A stretch of 64,000 nt of DNA, taken from contig JAGAQG010000054.1 in NCBI GenBank assembly GCA_017622875.1, positions 1 to 64,000 of the forward strand, read 5' to 3'. A model generated the notes under the pieces. The model worked only from the letters and a program-made list of their open reading frames with translations. It searched no databases and was not told the DNA's origin. Made by a program: the position numbers and the translations under genes. Shown in pieces: positions 26,188-35,547 of the stretch (the first letter of the stretch is position 1; every line of letters starts with the position of its first letter). Source of the DNA: Lachnospiraceae bacterium. Its GTDB lineage: Bacteria; Bacillota; Clostridia; Lachnospirales; Lachnospiraceae.

Positions 26188-28308
26188 ATGGGAAGAATGT
26201 ATCCAGGTTGGGAAGGCTTTGAAAAAGCTACTTGGACCAACGAAATCAATGTAAGAAGTTTCATCAGACACAACTACACTCCATACGATGGAGATGACAG
26301 TTTCCTTGCGGGACCTACACAGGACACTTTAGATCTGTGGGATCAGGTAATGGATCTGACAAAACAGGAAAGAGAAGCAGGCGGAGTGCTTGATATGGAC
26401 ACAAGGGTAATCTCCACAATCACTTCTCATGGCCCAGGCTATTTAAATAAAGATAAAGAAAAAATCGTAGGTTTCCAGACAGACAAACCATTTAAACGTG
26501 CGTTGATGCCATACGGTGGAATCAGAATGGCAGAAAAAGCATGCGCAGACAATGGCTACAAAGTAGATCCGGAAATCAGCGAATTCTTTACAGTTCATAG
26601 AAAAACACACAATGCAGGTGTATTTGATGCATATACACCTGAAATGAGAGCTTGCCGTTCAAGCCATATCATCACAGGTCTTCCAGATGCTTACGGACGT
26701 GGACGTATCATCGGTGACTACAGACGAGTTGCGCTTTATGGTGTTGACCGTCTGATCGAAGACAAAGAAGAACAGAAGAGAACAACACGTTCTGCAATGT
26801 ATTCTGACGTTATTCGTGAACGCGAAGAATTATCTGAACAGATCCGTGCATTACATCAGTTAAAGCAGATGGCAGCAAGCTATGGTTTTGATATTTCATT
26901 ACCAGCTACAAACACACAGGAAGCAATCCAGTGGATGTACTTTGGATATCTTGCAGCAGTTAAGGAACAGAACGGTGCTGCGATGTCTTTAGGACGTACT
27001 TCTACATTTATTGATATTTATGCAGAAAGAGATTTAAAGAACGGCGTATTTACAGAAGAACAGATTCAGGAAATGGTTGACCATTTCATCATGAAACTTC
27101 GTCTTGTAAAATTTGCCCGTACACCGGAATACAATGCGTTATTCTCCGGTGACCCACAGTGGGTAACAGAATCTATCGGTGGTGTTGGTATCGACGGACG
27201 TCACATGGTTACAAAGATGTCTTACCGTTACCTTCATACACTTTCTAACTTAGGTGCAGCTCCAGAACCAAACTTAACCGTTCTCTGGTCTGTACAGTTA
27301 CCAGAAAACTTCAAACGTTTCTGTGCTAAGACTTCTATCGAAAGCTCTTCTGTACAGTACGAAAATGATGACCTTATGAGATTTACACATGGTGATGACT
27401 ATGCAATCGCATGCTGTGTATCTTCCATGAGAGTTGGTAAAGAAATGCAGTTCTTTGGTGCGAGAGCAAACCTTGCAAAATGTTTACTCTACGCAATCAA
27501 CGGTGGTGTGGATGAAGTTTCCAAAAAACAGGTTGGACCTAAATTCATGCCAATTACTTCTGAATACTTAGATTATGATGAAGTAATGGAAAAATACGAT
27601 GCAATGATGGAATGGTTAGCAGGAGTTTATGTAAATACTCTGAACATTATCCATTACATGCATGATAAATATTGTTATGAAAAGATCCAGATGGCTCTTC
27701 ATGACAAGAATGTAACCAGATGGTTCGCTACAGGTATCGCAGGACTTTCCGTAGTAGCTGACTCCTTATCAGCAATCAAATATGCGAAAGTAAAAGCAAT
27801 CCGTGATGAAGATGGTATTGTTACTGATTACGAGGTAGAAGGCGACTTCCCTAAATTTGGTAATGATGATGACCGTGTTGATGAAATTGCACGTGAAATC
27901 GTTCATATCTTCATGGAACATGTAAGAAAGAACCACACATACAGAGGAGGAATCCCGACAACTTCTATCCTTACAATTACATCCAACGTAGTTTATGGTA
28001 AAGCTACAGGTTCTACACCGGACGGACGTAAGAAGGGTGAAGCATTTGCTCCGGGAGCTAACCCAATGCACAGAAGAGATACTCATGGTGCGGTTGCATC
28101 CTTAGCGTCTGTTGCAAAATTACCGTTCATCGATGCGCAGGATGGTATTTCCAATACATTCTCCATCATTCCAGGTGCACTTGGAAAAGATGATCAGGTA
28201 TTCGCAGGGGATATCGAAATTGATTTAGACTGCAGCAATGGTGCTTGCGCATCACCGACACTGTTTGAGGGATTAGACGTAGAATTACCGAACTTAGAGG
28301 AGGAATAA
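26188..28308 (+). CDS. pflB: Pyruvate formate-lyase, large subunit lacking the glycyl domain
   Basis: 706 residues, very similar along its length to the first ~700 residues of E. coli PflB. It converts pyruvate and CoA to acetyl-CoA and formate. The active-site pair Cys409-Cys410 lies in [20 protein letters not shown], the equivalent of Cys418-Cys419. NGVV-type PFL landmarks ([50 protein letters not shown]) are intact. After GALGKDD the sequence ends in an acidic tail ([15 protein letters not shown]... NLEEE) instead of the glycyl radical domain, which the next gene encodes. The tail coding sequence includes the AGGAGG that serves that next gene. AAGGAGAG precedes ATG 26188. Confidence 0.93.
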   Translation: MGRMYPGWEGFEKATWTNEINVRSFIRHNYTPYDGDDSFLAGPTQDTLDLWDQVMDLTKQEREAGGVLDMDTRVISTITSHGPGYLNKDKEKIVGFQTDKPFKRALMPYGGIRMAEKACADNGYKVDPEISEFFTVHRKTHNAGVFDAYTPEMRACRSSHIITGLPDAYGRGRIIGDYRRVALYGVDRLIEDKEEQKRTTRSAMYSDVIREREELSEQIRALHQLKQMAASYGFDISLPATNTQEAIQWMYFGYLAAVKEQNGAAMSLGRTSTFIDIYAERDLKNGVFTEEQIQEMVDHFIMKLRLVKFARTPEYNALFSGDPQWVTESIGGVGIDGRHMVTKMSYRYLHTLSNLGAAPEPNLTVLWSVQLPENFKRFCAKTSIESSSVQYENDDLMRFTHGDDYAIACCVSSMRVGKEMQFFGARANLAKCLLYAINGGVDEVSKKQVGPKFMPITSEYLDYDEVMEKYDAMMEWLAGVYVNTLNIIHYMHDKYCYEKIQMALHDKNVTRWFATGIAGLSVVADSLSAIKYAKVKAIRDEDGIVTDYEVEGDFPKFGNDDDRVDEIAREIVHIFMEHVRKNHTYRGGIPTTSILTITSNVVYGKATGSTPDGRKKGEAFAPGANPMHRRDTHGAVASLASVAKLPFIDAQDGISNTFSIIPGALGKDDQVFAGDIEIDLDCSNGACASPTLFEGLDVELPNLEEE

Positions 28309-28312
28309 GATT

Positions 28313-28555
28313 ATGGCAGCAACACAGAGTCAGATCGACAACCTGGTATCTTTGCTCGATGGCTATGTAGCAAAGGGCGGACACCACTTAAATGTTAACG
28401 TATTTACAAAGGAAACACTTCTGGATGCACAGGCACATCCTGAAAAATATCCACAGCTCACTGTACGTGTCAGCGGATATGCAGTAAACTTCGTAAAGCT
28501 TACAAAAGAACAGCAGGACGAAGTTATTTCCAGAACATTCCACGAATCTATCTAA
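28313..28555 (+). CDS. Pyruvate formate-lyase glycyl radical subunit (GrcA-like)
   Basis: 80 residues corresponding to the last ~75 of one-piece PflB. The radical glycine is residue 55 in RVSGYAVNF, 25 residues from the C-terminus, exactly as Gly734 is in the 759-residue E. coli enzyme. [10 protein letters not shown] and [13 protein letters not shown] are also conserved. It starts four bases after the large-subunit stop, with its ribosome site inside that gene, so the two are translationally coupled. E. coli GrcA/YfiD is a known free-standing protein of this type that repairs damaged PFL. Here the piece must be obligatory because the large subunit lacks it. Confidence 0.92.
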   Translation: MAATQSQIDNLVSLLDGYVAKGGHHLNVNVFTKETLLDAQAHPEKYPQLTVRVSGYAVNFVKLTKEQQDEVISRTFHESI

Positions 28556-28562
28556 TAAGATT

Positions 28563-29309
28563 ATGAAGGGTTATATTCATTCGCAGGAGAGCATGGGGAC
28601 CGTAGATGGTCCCGGCCTGCGTTATGTTGTATTTTTTCAAGGCTGTCCGATGAGATGTCAGTATTGCCACAATCCGGATACCTGGGAAGTAAAAAAAGGA
28701 ACAGAAGTAACCGTAGACGATATTTTAATGAATTACAATAAGAACCGCGCTTTTTATAAAAAGGGCGGTCTTACTGTAACAGGAGGAGAACCACTCCTTC
28801 AGATCGATTTTCTTCTGGAACTTTTTAAGGAAGCTAACAGGCAGAAAATCCATACCTGCATTGATACTTCCGGCATTACCTATCGCCCGGGAAATTCTGT
28901 TTATAATGAAAAGCTTGATGAGCTGATGAAATATACCAGTCTTGTCATGCTGGATATTAAGCACATTGATCCGGTGAAGCACAAAAACCTGACTTCGCAG
29001 GAAAATAAAGGCATTTTGGCTTTTGCAAAATATCTGGAAGAGAAAAACGTTCCTTTATGGATTCGTCATGTGGTCGTGCCTGGCATCAGTGATGATCCGA
29101 AAGACTTGAGAAATTTGGGAAGATTTATCGGTTCTTTAAAGAACTTAAAGGCACTGGACGTGCTTCCGTACCATACCATGGGAGTGAACAAGTACAAAGA
29201 ACTTGGCATGGAATACCCATTGGAAGGGCTGGAGGCATTACCGAAGGAAAAGGCAGCGGAGGCAAAACACTATATATTAGAAGGCGTCTGCGAGGTTCGT
29301 TATAAGTAG
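28563..29309 (+). CDS. pflA: Pyruvate formate-lyase activating enzyme
   Basis: 248 residues. Radical SAM enzyme that abstracts hydrogen from the glycine of the preceding subunit to generate the stable glycyl radical. The cluster motif CPMRCQYCHNPDTW (CxxxCxxC) is near residue 30, followed by GGLTVTGGEPLLQ, and LDIKHIDPVKHK is present. Length and the lack of extra Fe-S clusters match PflA. It follows the small subunit by seven bases and completes a three-gene pfl operon. Confidence 0.95.
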   Translation: MKGYIHSQESMGTVDGPGLRYVVFFQGCPMRCQYCHNPDTWEVKKGTEVTVDDILMNYNKNRAFYKKGGLTVTGGEPLLQIDFLLELFKEANRQKIHTCIDTSGITYRPGNSVYNEKLDELMKYTSLVMLDIKHIDPVKHKNLTSQENKGILAFAKYLEEKNVPLWIRHVVVPGISDDPKDLRNLGRFIGSLKNLKALDVLPYHTMGVNKYKELGMEYPLEGLEALPKEKAAEAKHYILEGVCEVRYK

Positions 29310-29321
29310 AGGGGATTTACA

Positions 29322-30056
29322 ATGTACGATTCAGTAGATAAAGTATTTGAGATTGGTTTAGGTGTTATTAACAAAATCAGAGAGACACAGTGTGAGAAGC
29401 TGGATGAGGCAGGCAGACTGATTGCCAGAACGCATATGAACGGACATAAGTTTTTTGTGACAGGCAGTGGACATTCCCATACGGTTGCAGAGGAATTTTA
29501 CGGAAGAGCGGGAGGACTTGCATTTCCAGTACCAATTATGACAACAGAGCTTACTCTGGAAGAACATCCGACAAAGAGCTCTTATATCGAAAGACTTCCT
29601 GGATATGCAGCAATTCTGGCTGAACTTTATGGAGTTAGCGAAGGAGATGTGGTCTTAGTTACTTCTAATTCCGGACGAAATGCTTATCCGGTAGAAATGG
29701 CACTCTGCGCAAAAGAGCGAGGGGCTAAGGTTATTGCAATCACAAATGTTGATCATTCTTCTAAAACTTCTTCCAGACATGTCAGCGGCAAAAAGCTGAT
29801 GGAACTGGCAGATATTGTCATTGATAACTGTGGCGTGGAAGGTGACAGTGCAATGAAGATGGAAGGAATGAGAGCTTCTATCTGTCCGACATCCTCTATG
29901 GCAAATGCTTTTATCGTACAGTCTATTGTAGCAGCATGTTCTGATGAATTGCTGAAAAATGGAATCGAACCGCCTGTATTTATCAGCCTGAATTCTGATG
30001 GCAACGAGACAGTAAATGATGAGTTGTTTGCAAAATATACAAGGCAGTATAAATAA
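29322..30056 (+). CDS. SIS-domain protein (UPF0309-like sugar isomerase/binding)
   Basis: 244 residues with one SIS phosphosugar-binding domain: FFVTGSGHSHTVAEEFYGRA near residue 44, and VLVTSNSGRNAYPVEMA near residue 107. This pattern is that of UPF0309-type proteins and related phosphosugar isomerases. Substrate cannot be assigned. The C-terminal part (CPTSSMANAFIVQSIVA) is typical. It lies 12 bases after pflA with AGAGGGGA as ribosome site, so it may be read from the pfl promoter, though a functional link is not evident. Confidence 0.82.
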   Translation: MYDSVDKVFEIGLGVINKIRETQCEKLDEAGRLIARTHMNGHKFFVTGSGHSHTVAEEFYGRAGGLAFPVPIMTTELTLEEHPTKSSYIERLPGYAAILAELYGVSEGDVVLVTSNSGRNAYPVEMALCAKERGAKVIAITNVDHSSKTSSRHVSGKKLMELADIVIDNCGVEGDSAMKMEGMRASICPTSSMANAFIVQSIVAACSDELLKNGIEPPVFISLNSDGNETVNDELFAKYTRQYK

Positions 30057-30068
30057 TATTAAATAGGT

Positions 30069-30105
30069 AAATCCCGTACGGAGTGAACTCTGTACGGGAT
30101 TTTTG
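30069..30105 (+). terminator. Rho-independent terminator after the SIS gene
   Basis: AAATCCCGTAC pairs with GTACGGGATTT around a GAGT/ACTC inner stem, followed by TTTTT. Confidence 0.9.
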
Positions 30106-30162
30106 CGAATGGTAATATAGGCTTAGTTGTATTCTGAGACATTTTATGTTAATCTATATAAG

Positions 30163-30203
30163 ACAACAATCTCTACGATTACTGCCGGAATCGTAATTGT
30201 TGT
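30163..30203. repeat. Interrupted inverted repeat before the Rpn-type gene
   Basis: ACAACAAT (30163-30170) and ACGAT (30175-30179) pair with ATCGT (30190-30194) and ATTGTTGT (30196-30203). It lies in the 219-base gap before 30276, which otherwise shows no supported gene. Could be a leader hairpin or a mobile-element end. Confidence 0.4.
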
Positions 30204-30275
30204 TTCAAAAATCCGCCTTGGCGTTTCGCCGAAAAATCCATTTTATAAAAAAGTACATAATGAAGGAGACTACAT

Positions 30276-31256
30276 ATGGGAAAGAGTAACATTGCTGTCA
30301 AACAATGGTTACGCGATAAACAAAGATTTGCGGACCTGTTTAATGGCACAGTCTTTCAAGGACAACAGATTGTTTTGCCGGAGGATTTAGAGGAAATAGA
30401 TAGTGAATCTAGTATTATCGTAACTGATAAAGAAAAAAGAGAAAAAGGAATCCAGAAATATCGGGATATTGCCATGCGCTGGAAACAGAATGCAGAGCTT
30501 GCGATTCTGGCCTGTGAAAATCAGAATAAAGTGCATTATGCAATGCCGATACGGACGATGTTTTATGATTGTTTATCTTATACGGATCAGGTTCGTCAAA
30601 TATGGAAAAATCGAGACGAACAGATAAAAAATACGGAAGAAGAATTTTTATCACAATTTCGTAAGGAAGATAAAATTTATCCGATAATATCTTTGGTGTT
30701 TTATTATGGATTAAATCCTTGGGACGCAAGCAGAGATTTATATGGAATGTTTCATCAGGAACAGGAAATAAGAAACAGTGAGATTTGGAAACAATATGTT
30801 CCAAATTATAAGCTAAACTTGATAGATGCAGGGGATGTTGAAGATGTTGAAAAGTTTAGTTCTGATTTACAATTAATTTTTGGCATGCTAAAATATAGGA
30901 AACAAGAAAATGGTATACAAGAGTATATAGAGAATCATAAAGAATACTTTAGCAATGTAGACTTGGAAACCTATCAGGCGGTCAGAGAATTGCTGCATTC
31001 TGAAAATCAGTTGAAAAAAATAGTTTCCGTAAAGAACAGAGAGGGGAGAATTGATATGTGTACAGCATTAGAAGCAATTTATCAGAATGGCGTCAATGAG
31101 GGAATGAGTGCCGGAATTGAGGAAGGAATTAAAGCGATGATTTTGACCTGCTGTGAATTGGGATTATCAAAGGAACAGATTCTTGAGAAGATTATAAAAA
31201 ATAGTTCTGTAACGACAGATGTTGCAAGTATGTTGCTAGAAAAATATGCAAATTAA
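30276..31256 (+). CDS. Rpn-family PD-(D/E)XK nuclease / transposase-like protein
   Basis: 326 residues. It fits the Rpn (recombination-promoting nuclease, formerly YhgA/transposase_31) type common in Lachnospiraceae: N-terminal FADLFNGTVFQGQQIVLPEDL, then the nuclease core with AELAILACENQNKVHYAMPIR (the E.Q-type catalytic strand), YPIISLVFYYG, and a C-terminal region with repeated EGM/EG motifs (NEGMSAGIEEGIKAM) and a helical tail. E. coli RpnA-like proteins promote RecA-independent recombination. GAAGGAG precedes ATG 30276. Such genes are frequent and often horizontally acquired. Confidence 0.8.
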   Translation: MGKSNIAVKQWLRDKQRFADLFNGTVFQGQQIVLPEDLEEIDSESSIIVTDKEKREKGIQKYRDIAMRWKQNAELAILACENQNKVHYAMPIRTMFYDCLSYTDQVRQIWKNRDEQIKNTEEEFLSQFRKEDKIYPIISLVFYYGLNPWDASRDLYGMFHQEQEIRNSEIWKQYVPNYKLNLIDAGDVEDVEKFSSDLQLIFGMLKYRKQENGIQEYIENHKEYFSNVDLETYQAVRELLHSENQLKKIVSVKNREGRIDMCTALEAIYQNGVNEGMSAGIEEGIKAMILTCCELGLSKEQILEKIIKNSSVTTDVASMLLEKYAN

Positions 31257-31273
31257 ATGATTACTTAGGATTT

Positions 31274-31303
31274 AAAGGGGATGACGTGCCATCCCCTTTT
31301 TCT
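31274..31303 (+). terminator. Rho-independent terminator after the Rpn gene
   Basis: AAAGGGGATG (31274-31283) pairs with CATCCCCTTT (from 31290), followed by TTTC. Confidence 0.88.
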
Positions 31304-31412
31304 TAAATGCATTGGAATAATATTGTGCATTACCGATAACAACTGAAATGTGGGATTTTGTGGGATTGCGTTGTTTTAAAAAGCGGAAACTGGCAAAAAG
31401 TATGGAAAAACA

Positions 31413-31441
31413 TTGACAGACTATGGTAAAAAGACTACAAT
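31413..31441 (+). promoter_or_regulatory. Strong sigma-A promoter of the second glycyl radical operon
   Basis: TTGACA (31413-31418), 17-base spacer, TACAAT (31436-31441), 64 bases before the gene at 31506. Confidence 0.82.
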
Positions 31442-31505
31442 ATAACTAATTATATCGTAGGATAAGACGACTGTGCGAAAATGTAAATTAGGGGGGACAA
31501 CTTTC

Positions 31506-34031
31506 ATGAAAAAATTCTATGATGGTGACATCGCAAAGAGTCCAAGAATTCAGAAATTATATGATCATCTCTTTGAGAAGATGCCTGAAATCGAAGCTGA
31601 CAGAGCGGTCATTTTAACAAGAGTCTATAAAGAAACTGAAGGAGAACCGATCATCACAAGAAGAGCCAAAGCATTTAAGGCAATCTGTGAAGAACTTCCG
31701 ATCACGATCAGGCCGAACGAACTGATCGTTGGAAGCAATACAAAATCTCCTAGAAGCTGTCAGGTATTCCCGGAATACTCTTTTGACTGGGTAGAAGCGG
31801 AATTTGATACCGTAGAAACAAGAACTGCTGACCCATTCCACATTTCTGAGGAAGCAAAACAGGCACTTCACGAAGCGTATAAATATTGGGGCGGAAAAAC
31901 AACCAGTGAGCTTGCGACTTCCTATATGGAACCGGAAACGCTCATGGCTATGAAACATAACATTTTTACACCGGGTAACTATTTCTATAATGGTATCGGA
32001 CATTTCACAGTAAAATACTGGGAAGTATTAGAATTAGGATACGAAGGTATTATCGCAAAAGCACAGGCGGAATTAGATAAATTAGATATTGGTGACGGAG
32101 ATTACGGAAAACGTGCAGCATTCTTACGTGCAGCCATCATGAGCTGTCAGGCAGCCATCGATTATGCAAAGAGATATGCACTTCTGGCATTGGAAGAAGC
32201 GCAGAAAGAAACTGACCCGACCCGTAAGATGGAGCTTTTAAAAATTGCCGAAAACTGTGCAAGAGTTCCAGCAAAACCAGCGACCAGCTTCTATGAAGCA
32301 TGTCAGTCCTTCTGGTTCGTACAGATGCTCTTACAGACAGAGTCCAGCGGACATTCCATTTCTCCGGGACGCTTTGACCAGTACATGTATCCATATTACA
32401 AAAAAGATATGGATGAAGGAAAGATTACAAGAGAACAGGCACAGGAACTGATCGACTGTATCTGGATCAAATTAAATGATTTAAACAAAGTTCGTGATGC
32501 AGCAAGTGCAGAAGGCTTTGCTGGCTACAGCTTATTCCAGAACTTAATCGTAGGCGGACAGGATAAAGAAGGAAATGACGTGACAAACGATCTTTCTTTT
32601 ATGTGTATTGAAGCATCTATGCATACTATGTTGCCGGCACCATCCCTTTCCGTTCGTGTGTGGAATAAAACACCGGATGAATTGCTGATCAAGGCAGCGA
32701 CACTGACACGTACAGGTATCGGTCTTCCTGCTTACTATAATGACGAAGTCATCATTCCTGCGATGATGAGCAGAGGTGTTTCCTTAGAAGATGCACGTTC
32801 TTATAACATTATCGGTTGTGTAGAACCATCCACACCAGGTAAAACAGACGGATGGCATGACGCAGCATTCTTCAATATGTGCCGCCCGCTGGAAATGGTA
32901 TTCTGCAATGGTTACGAACTTGGTGAACAGGTTGGTCCACGTACAGGAGAAGTTTCTGAATTTAAGACATTTGAACAGTTCTATGATGCTTACAAGACTC
33001 AGATGAACTATTTCATTAAATTAATGGTAAATGCAGACAATGCAATCGACATCGCACATGCAGAACGTTGTCCATTACCATACCAGTCATCCATGATCGA
33101 TGACTGCCTTGCACGCGGTAAGTCCTTACAGGAAGGCGGAGCAGTTTATAACTTCACAGGTCCACAGGGCTTCGGTATTGCAAATATGACAGACTCTTTA
33201 TATGCCATCAAGACACTGGTATATGAAGAAAAGAAACTTACAATCGAAGAATTAAAAGAAGCACTGGATTACAACTATGGACAGGGCTTTGGAACGACTA
33301 AAGCTCAGGAAGTTACTACTGAAATTGCGAAACAGTTAACAGCAGCAGGTCAGAAGGTTGGGGCTGAAGAAATTGCCATGATCTACAAACAGGTAATGGA
33401 AGACAGCAAGAACCATCCAAAGAAAGCCCGCTTTGAAGAAATCCGTGCAATGATCGATACAGTACCAAAATACGGTAACGATAACGACGTGGTAGATATG
33501 TTTGCTAGAGATGTTGCTTATACCTACACAAAACCATTGTTAGGCTATAAGAATCCACGTGGCGGTATCTATCAGGCAGGTCTCTATCCAGTATCTGCAA
33601 ACGTACCTTTGGGCGCACAGACTGGTGCGACACCTGACGGACGTCTGGCAAATACACCGGTAGCGGATGGCGTTGGCCCGGTAGCCAATAAAGATATTTT
33701 AGGTCCGACAGCAACAGCAAACTCTGTAGCGAAGTTAGACCATGGTATCGCATCCAATGGTACCTTATTTAACCAGAAATTCCATCCATCAGCATTAAGC
33801 GGTATGGAAGGTTTACAGAAATTTACATCTTATCTTCGTGCTTACTTTGATCAGAAGGGCATGCATGTACAGTTCAACGTTGTAAGCCGTGAACTTTTAT
33901 TAGACGCTCAGGCACATCCGGAAAACTATAAGACACTCTGTGTACGAGTTGCCGGTTACAGTGCATTATTTACTACATTATCCAAATCTCTGCAGGACGA
34001 TATCATTAATAGAACGACTCAGGGATTCTAA
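31506..34031 (+). CDS. Glycyl radical enzyme, glycerol/propanediol dehydratase type
   Basis: 841 residues from ATG 31506, chosen for TAGGGGGG upstream. The active-site block GCVEPSTPGKTDGWHDAAFF gives Cys438, Glu440 and Asp452, with the same spacing (+2, +14) as Cys433/Glu435/Asp447 of Clostridium butyricum B12-independent glycerol dehydratase. The radical Gly817 is in RVAGYSALF. Known members dehydrate glycerol or 1,2-propanediol to the aldehyde. The signature separates it from choline lyase and from pyruvate formate-lyase. No microcompartment shell or aldehyde dehydrogenase genes are adjacent. The substrate is therefore a family-level inference. 1,2-Propanediol from fucose would fit the glycan locus downstream. 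Confidence 0.82.
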   Translation: MKKFYDGDIAKSPRIQKLYDHLFEKMPEIEADRAVILTRVYKETEGEPIITRRAKAFKAICEELPITIRPNELIVGSNTKSPRSCQVFPEYSFDWVEAEFDTVETRTADPFHISEEAKQALHEAYKYWGGKTTSELATSYMEPETLMAMKHNIFTPGNYFYNGIGHFTVKYWEVLELGYEGIIAKAQAELDKLDIGDGDYGKRAAFLRAAIMSCQAAIDYAKRYALLALEEAQKETDPTRKMELLKIAENCARVPAKPATSFYEACQSFWFVQMLLQTESSGHSISPGRFDQYMYPYYKKDMDEGKITREQAQELIDCIWIKLNDLNKVRDAASAEGFAGYSLFQNLIVGGQDKEGNDVTNDLSFMCIEASMHTMLPAPSLSVRVWNKTPDELLIKAATLTRTGIGLPAYYNDEVIIPAMMSRGVSLEDARSYNIIGCVEPSTPGKTDGWHDAAFFNMCRPLEMVFCNGYELGEQVGPRTGEVSEFKTFEQFYDAYKTQMNYFIKLMVNADNAIDIAHAERCPLPYQSSMIDDCLARGKSLQEGGAVYNFTGPQGFGIANMTDSLYAIKTLVYEEKKLTIEELKEALDYNYGQGFGTTKAQEVTTEIAKQLTAAGQKVGAEEIAMIYKQVMEDSKNHPKKARFEEIRAMIDTVPKYGNDNDVVDMFARDVAYTYTKPLLGYKNPRGGIYQAGLYPVSANVPLGAQTGATPDGRLANTPVADGVGPVANKDILGPTATANSVAKLDHGIASNGTLFNQKFHPSALSGMEGLQKFTSYLRAYFDQKGMHVQFNVVSRELLLDAQAHPENYKTLCVRVAGYSALFTTLSKSLQDDIINRTTQGF

Positions 34032-34039
34032 GGAGACTT

Positions 34040-34837
34040 ATGTACAAAGATTATTTACAGGTAAAAGGAAGAATTTTTGATATTCAGAAATATTCTGTCC
34101 ATGACGGTCCGGGAATCAGAACCATCGTCTTCCTAAAGGGATGCCCATTAAGATGCAAATGGTGCTGTAATCCCGAATCCCAGTCAGGAAAGATCCAGAC
34201 CATGATCGTAAATGGCGAAGAGAAGGTCATGGGACGTGATGTGACTGTGGAAGAAGTCATGGAAGAAGTTATGAGAGACGTTGCTCATTACAGAAGAAGC
34301 GGCGGAGGATTAACGCTTTCCGGTGGGGAATGCTTGATGCAGCCGGAGTTTGCATCGGCTCTTTTGCAGGCAGCAAAGGACATGGGCATTAGCACAGCCA
34401 TTGAGACCACCAGCTTTGCGAATTTTCCCATGATCGAGGATAAAATTCTTCCATTTGTAGATACCTATATGATGGATATCAAACATATGAATCCTGCGAA
34501 GCATAAGCTGTTTACAGGACAGTCAAATGAAAAGATTCTTACCAACGCAAAGAGAATTGCGGAGCGAAAAGGTGAAAACCTGATCATCCGAACACCGGTG
34601 GTACCGACCTTTAATGATACTCCGGAAGAAATTTTAGCGATTTCTCAGTTCGCGAGAAGTTTGCCGGGTGTAAAACAGCATCATCTGCTTCCGTACCACA
34701 GACTTGGTTCTGATAAATATGAAGGGCTTGGAAGGGATTATCTGCTGAGTCATATTGAACCGCCAAGCAATGAAAAGATGGAGGAATTGCTGACAGTTGC
34801 GAAGACAACTGGTCTGCATGTCCAGATTGGAGGCTGA
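34040..34837 (+). CDS. Glycyl radical enzyme activase (radical SAM)
   Basis: 265 residues, eight bases after the dehydratase-type gene. The CxxxCxxC cluster motif CPLRCKWCCNPE is near residue 35, followed by GGGLTLSGGECLMQ. Activases of glycerol dehydratase usually carry an inserted ferredoxin-like domain with two extra 4Fe-4S clusters between these motifs. Here the intervening segment (about residues 48-88) has no cysteines, so the protein is PflA-like in build. It should install the radical on Gly817 of its neighbour. Confidence 0.88.
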   Translation: MYKDYLQVKGRIFDIQKYSVHDGPGIRTIVFLKGCPLRCKWCCNPESQSGKIQTMIVNGEEKVMGRDVTVEEVMEEVMRDVAHYRRSGGGLTLSGGECLMQPEFASALLQAAKDMGISTAIETTSFANFPMIEDKILPFVDTYMMDIKHMNPAKHKLFTGQSNEKILTNAKRIAERKGENLIIRTPVVPTFNDTPEEILAISQFARSLPGVKQHHLLPYHRLGSDKYEGLGRDYLLSHIEPPSNEKMEELLTVAKTTGLHVQIGG

Positions 34838-34842
34838 TAAAC

Positions 34843-35472
34843 GTGAAAAACTTTATCAAAAGTATTAAAGTAAATATTTTAAGCTCTGCCATTCTTTGCA
34901 TCGCATTGGGAATTTTGCTTGTAGCATATCCGAATACCTCTTTGACATTCGTATGCAGGGCAGTGGGTGTGATCGTACTGATCACAGGACTTGGATTTGT
35001 GCTCGGTTATTTAAAGACAGGCAAAGCTTTCTGGTATGGAAAGATTGAGCTGGTATTTGGCAGTACTTTTGTGATTCTGGGCGGATTTATCATCTTACGT
35101 CCGCTGGGACTGATTTCTATTGTGCCGATTGTGTTTGGGGTGCTTTTGATCTATCATGGGATTGCAAATGTGCGACAGGCCTTTGAACTTCACCAGTATA
35201 AGGACAGAGGCTGGTGGCTACCGGTACTGATTGCTGCATCTACGATCGTTCTGGGTGTTGTGATCATGAGAAATCCATTTGGAACCATTGAGTTGCTGAT
35301 GAGGATTATCGGTGCCTGCCTGATCTATGATGGAATGACCAATACCATGCTGGTAGGAAGATTTGTAAAATCGATTCGGGATTTCCAGAAACTGGAGGCA
35401 GCAGCTGAAGCAGAAGCTGAGGCGCTGGAAAGAGAAGCAGAGGCGATTGATGCAGAATATAAAGAATTATAA
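34843..35472 (+). CDS. HdeD/DUF308-type membrane protein
   Basis: 209 residues from GTG 34843. Six hydrophobic helices in three pairs, with the repeated phrases GILLVAYPNTS, GFIILRPLGLISIVPIVFG and GVVIMRNPFG that mark HdeD-like (DUF308) proteins. The C-terminus is an Ala/Glu-rich helix. HdeD is linked to acid resistance in E. coli, but the role in Firmicutes is unknown. It starts five bases after the activase stop and is the last gene before a terminator. Confidence 0.78.
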   Translation: MKNFIKSIKVNILSSAILCIALGILLVAYPNTSLTFVCRAVGVIVLITGLGFVLGYLKTGKAFWYGKIELVFGSTFVILGGFIILRPLGLISIVPIVFGVLLIYHGIANVRQAFELHQYKDRGWWLPVLIAASTIVLGVVIMRNPFGTIELLMRIIGACLIYDGMTNTMLVGRFVKSIRDFQKLEAAAEAEAEALEREAEAIDAEYKEL

Positions 35473-35476
35473 AGAT

Positions 35477-35508
35477 AAGGGCTCGCTTTTTGGCGGGTCC
35501 TTTATTAT
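35477..35508 (+). terminator. Terminator after the HdeD-like gene
   Basis: AAGGGCTCGC (35477-35486) pairs with GCGGGTCCTT (35493-35502) with two G-T pairs, followed by TTTATTAT. Confidence 0.75.
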
Positions 35509-35547
35509 AATTGCTTTGAAAGAATTTGATTGACAGAGGAAATGATT

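Noticed and set aside
30127-30390. Frame of 87 codons before the Rpn-type gene
   Set aside because: No ribosome site, overlaps the well-supported gene at 30276 and contains the inverted repeat at 30163-30203.
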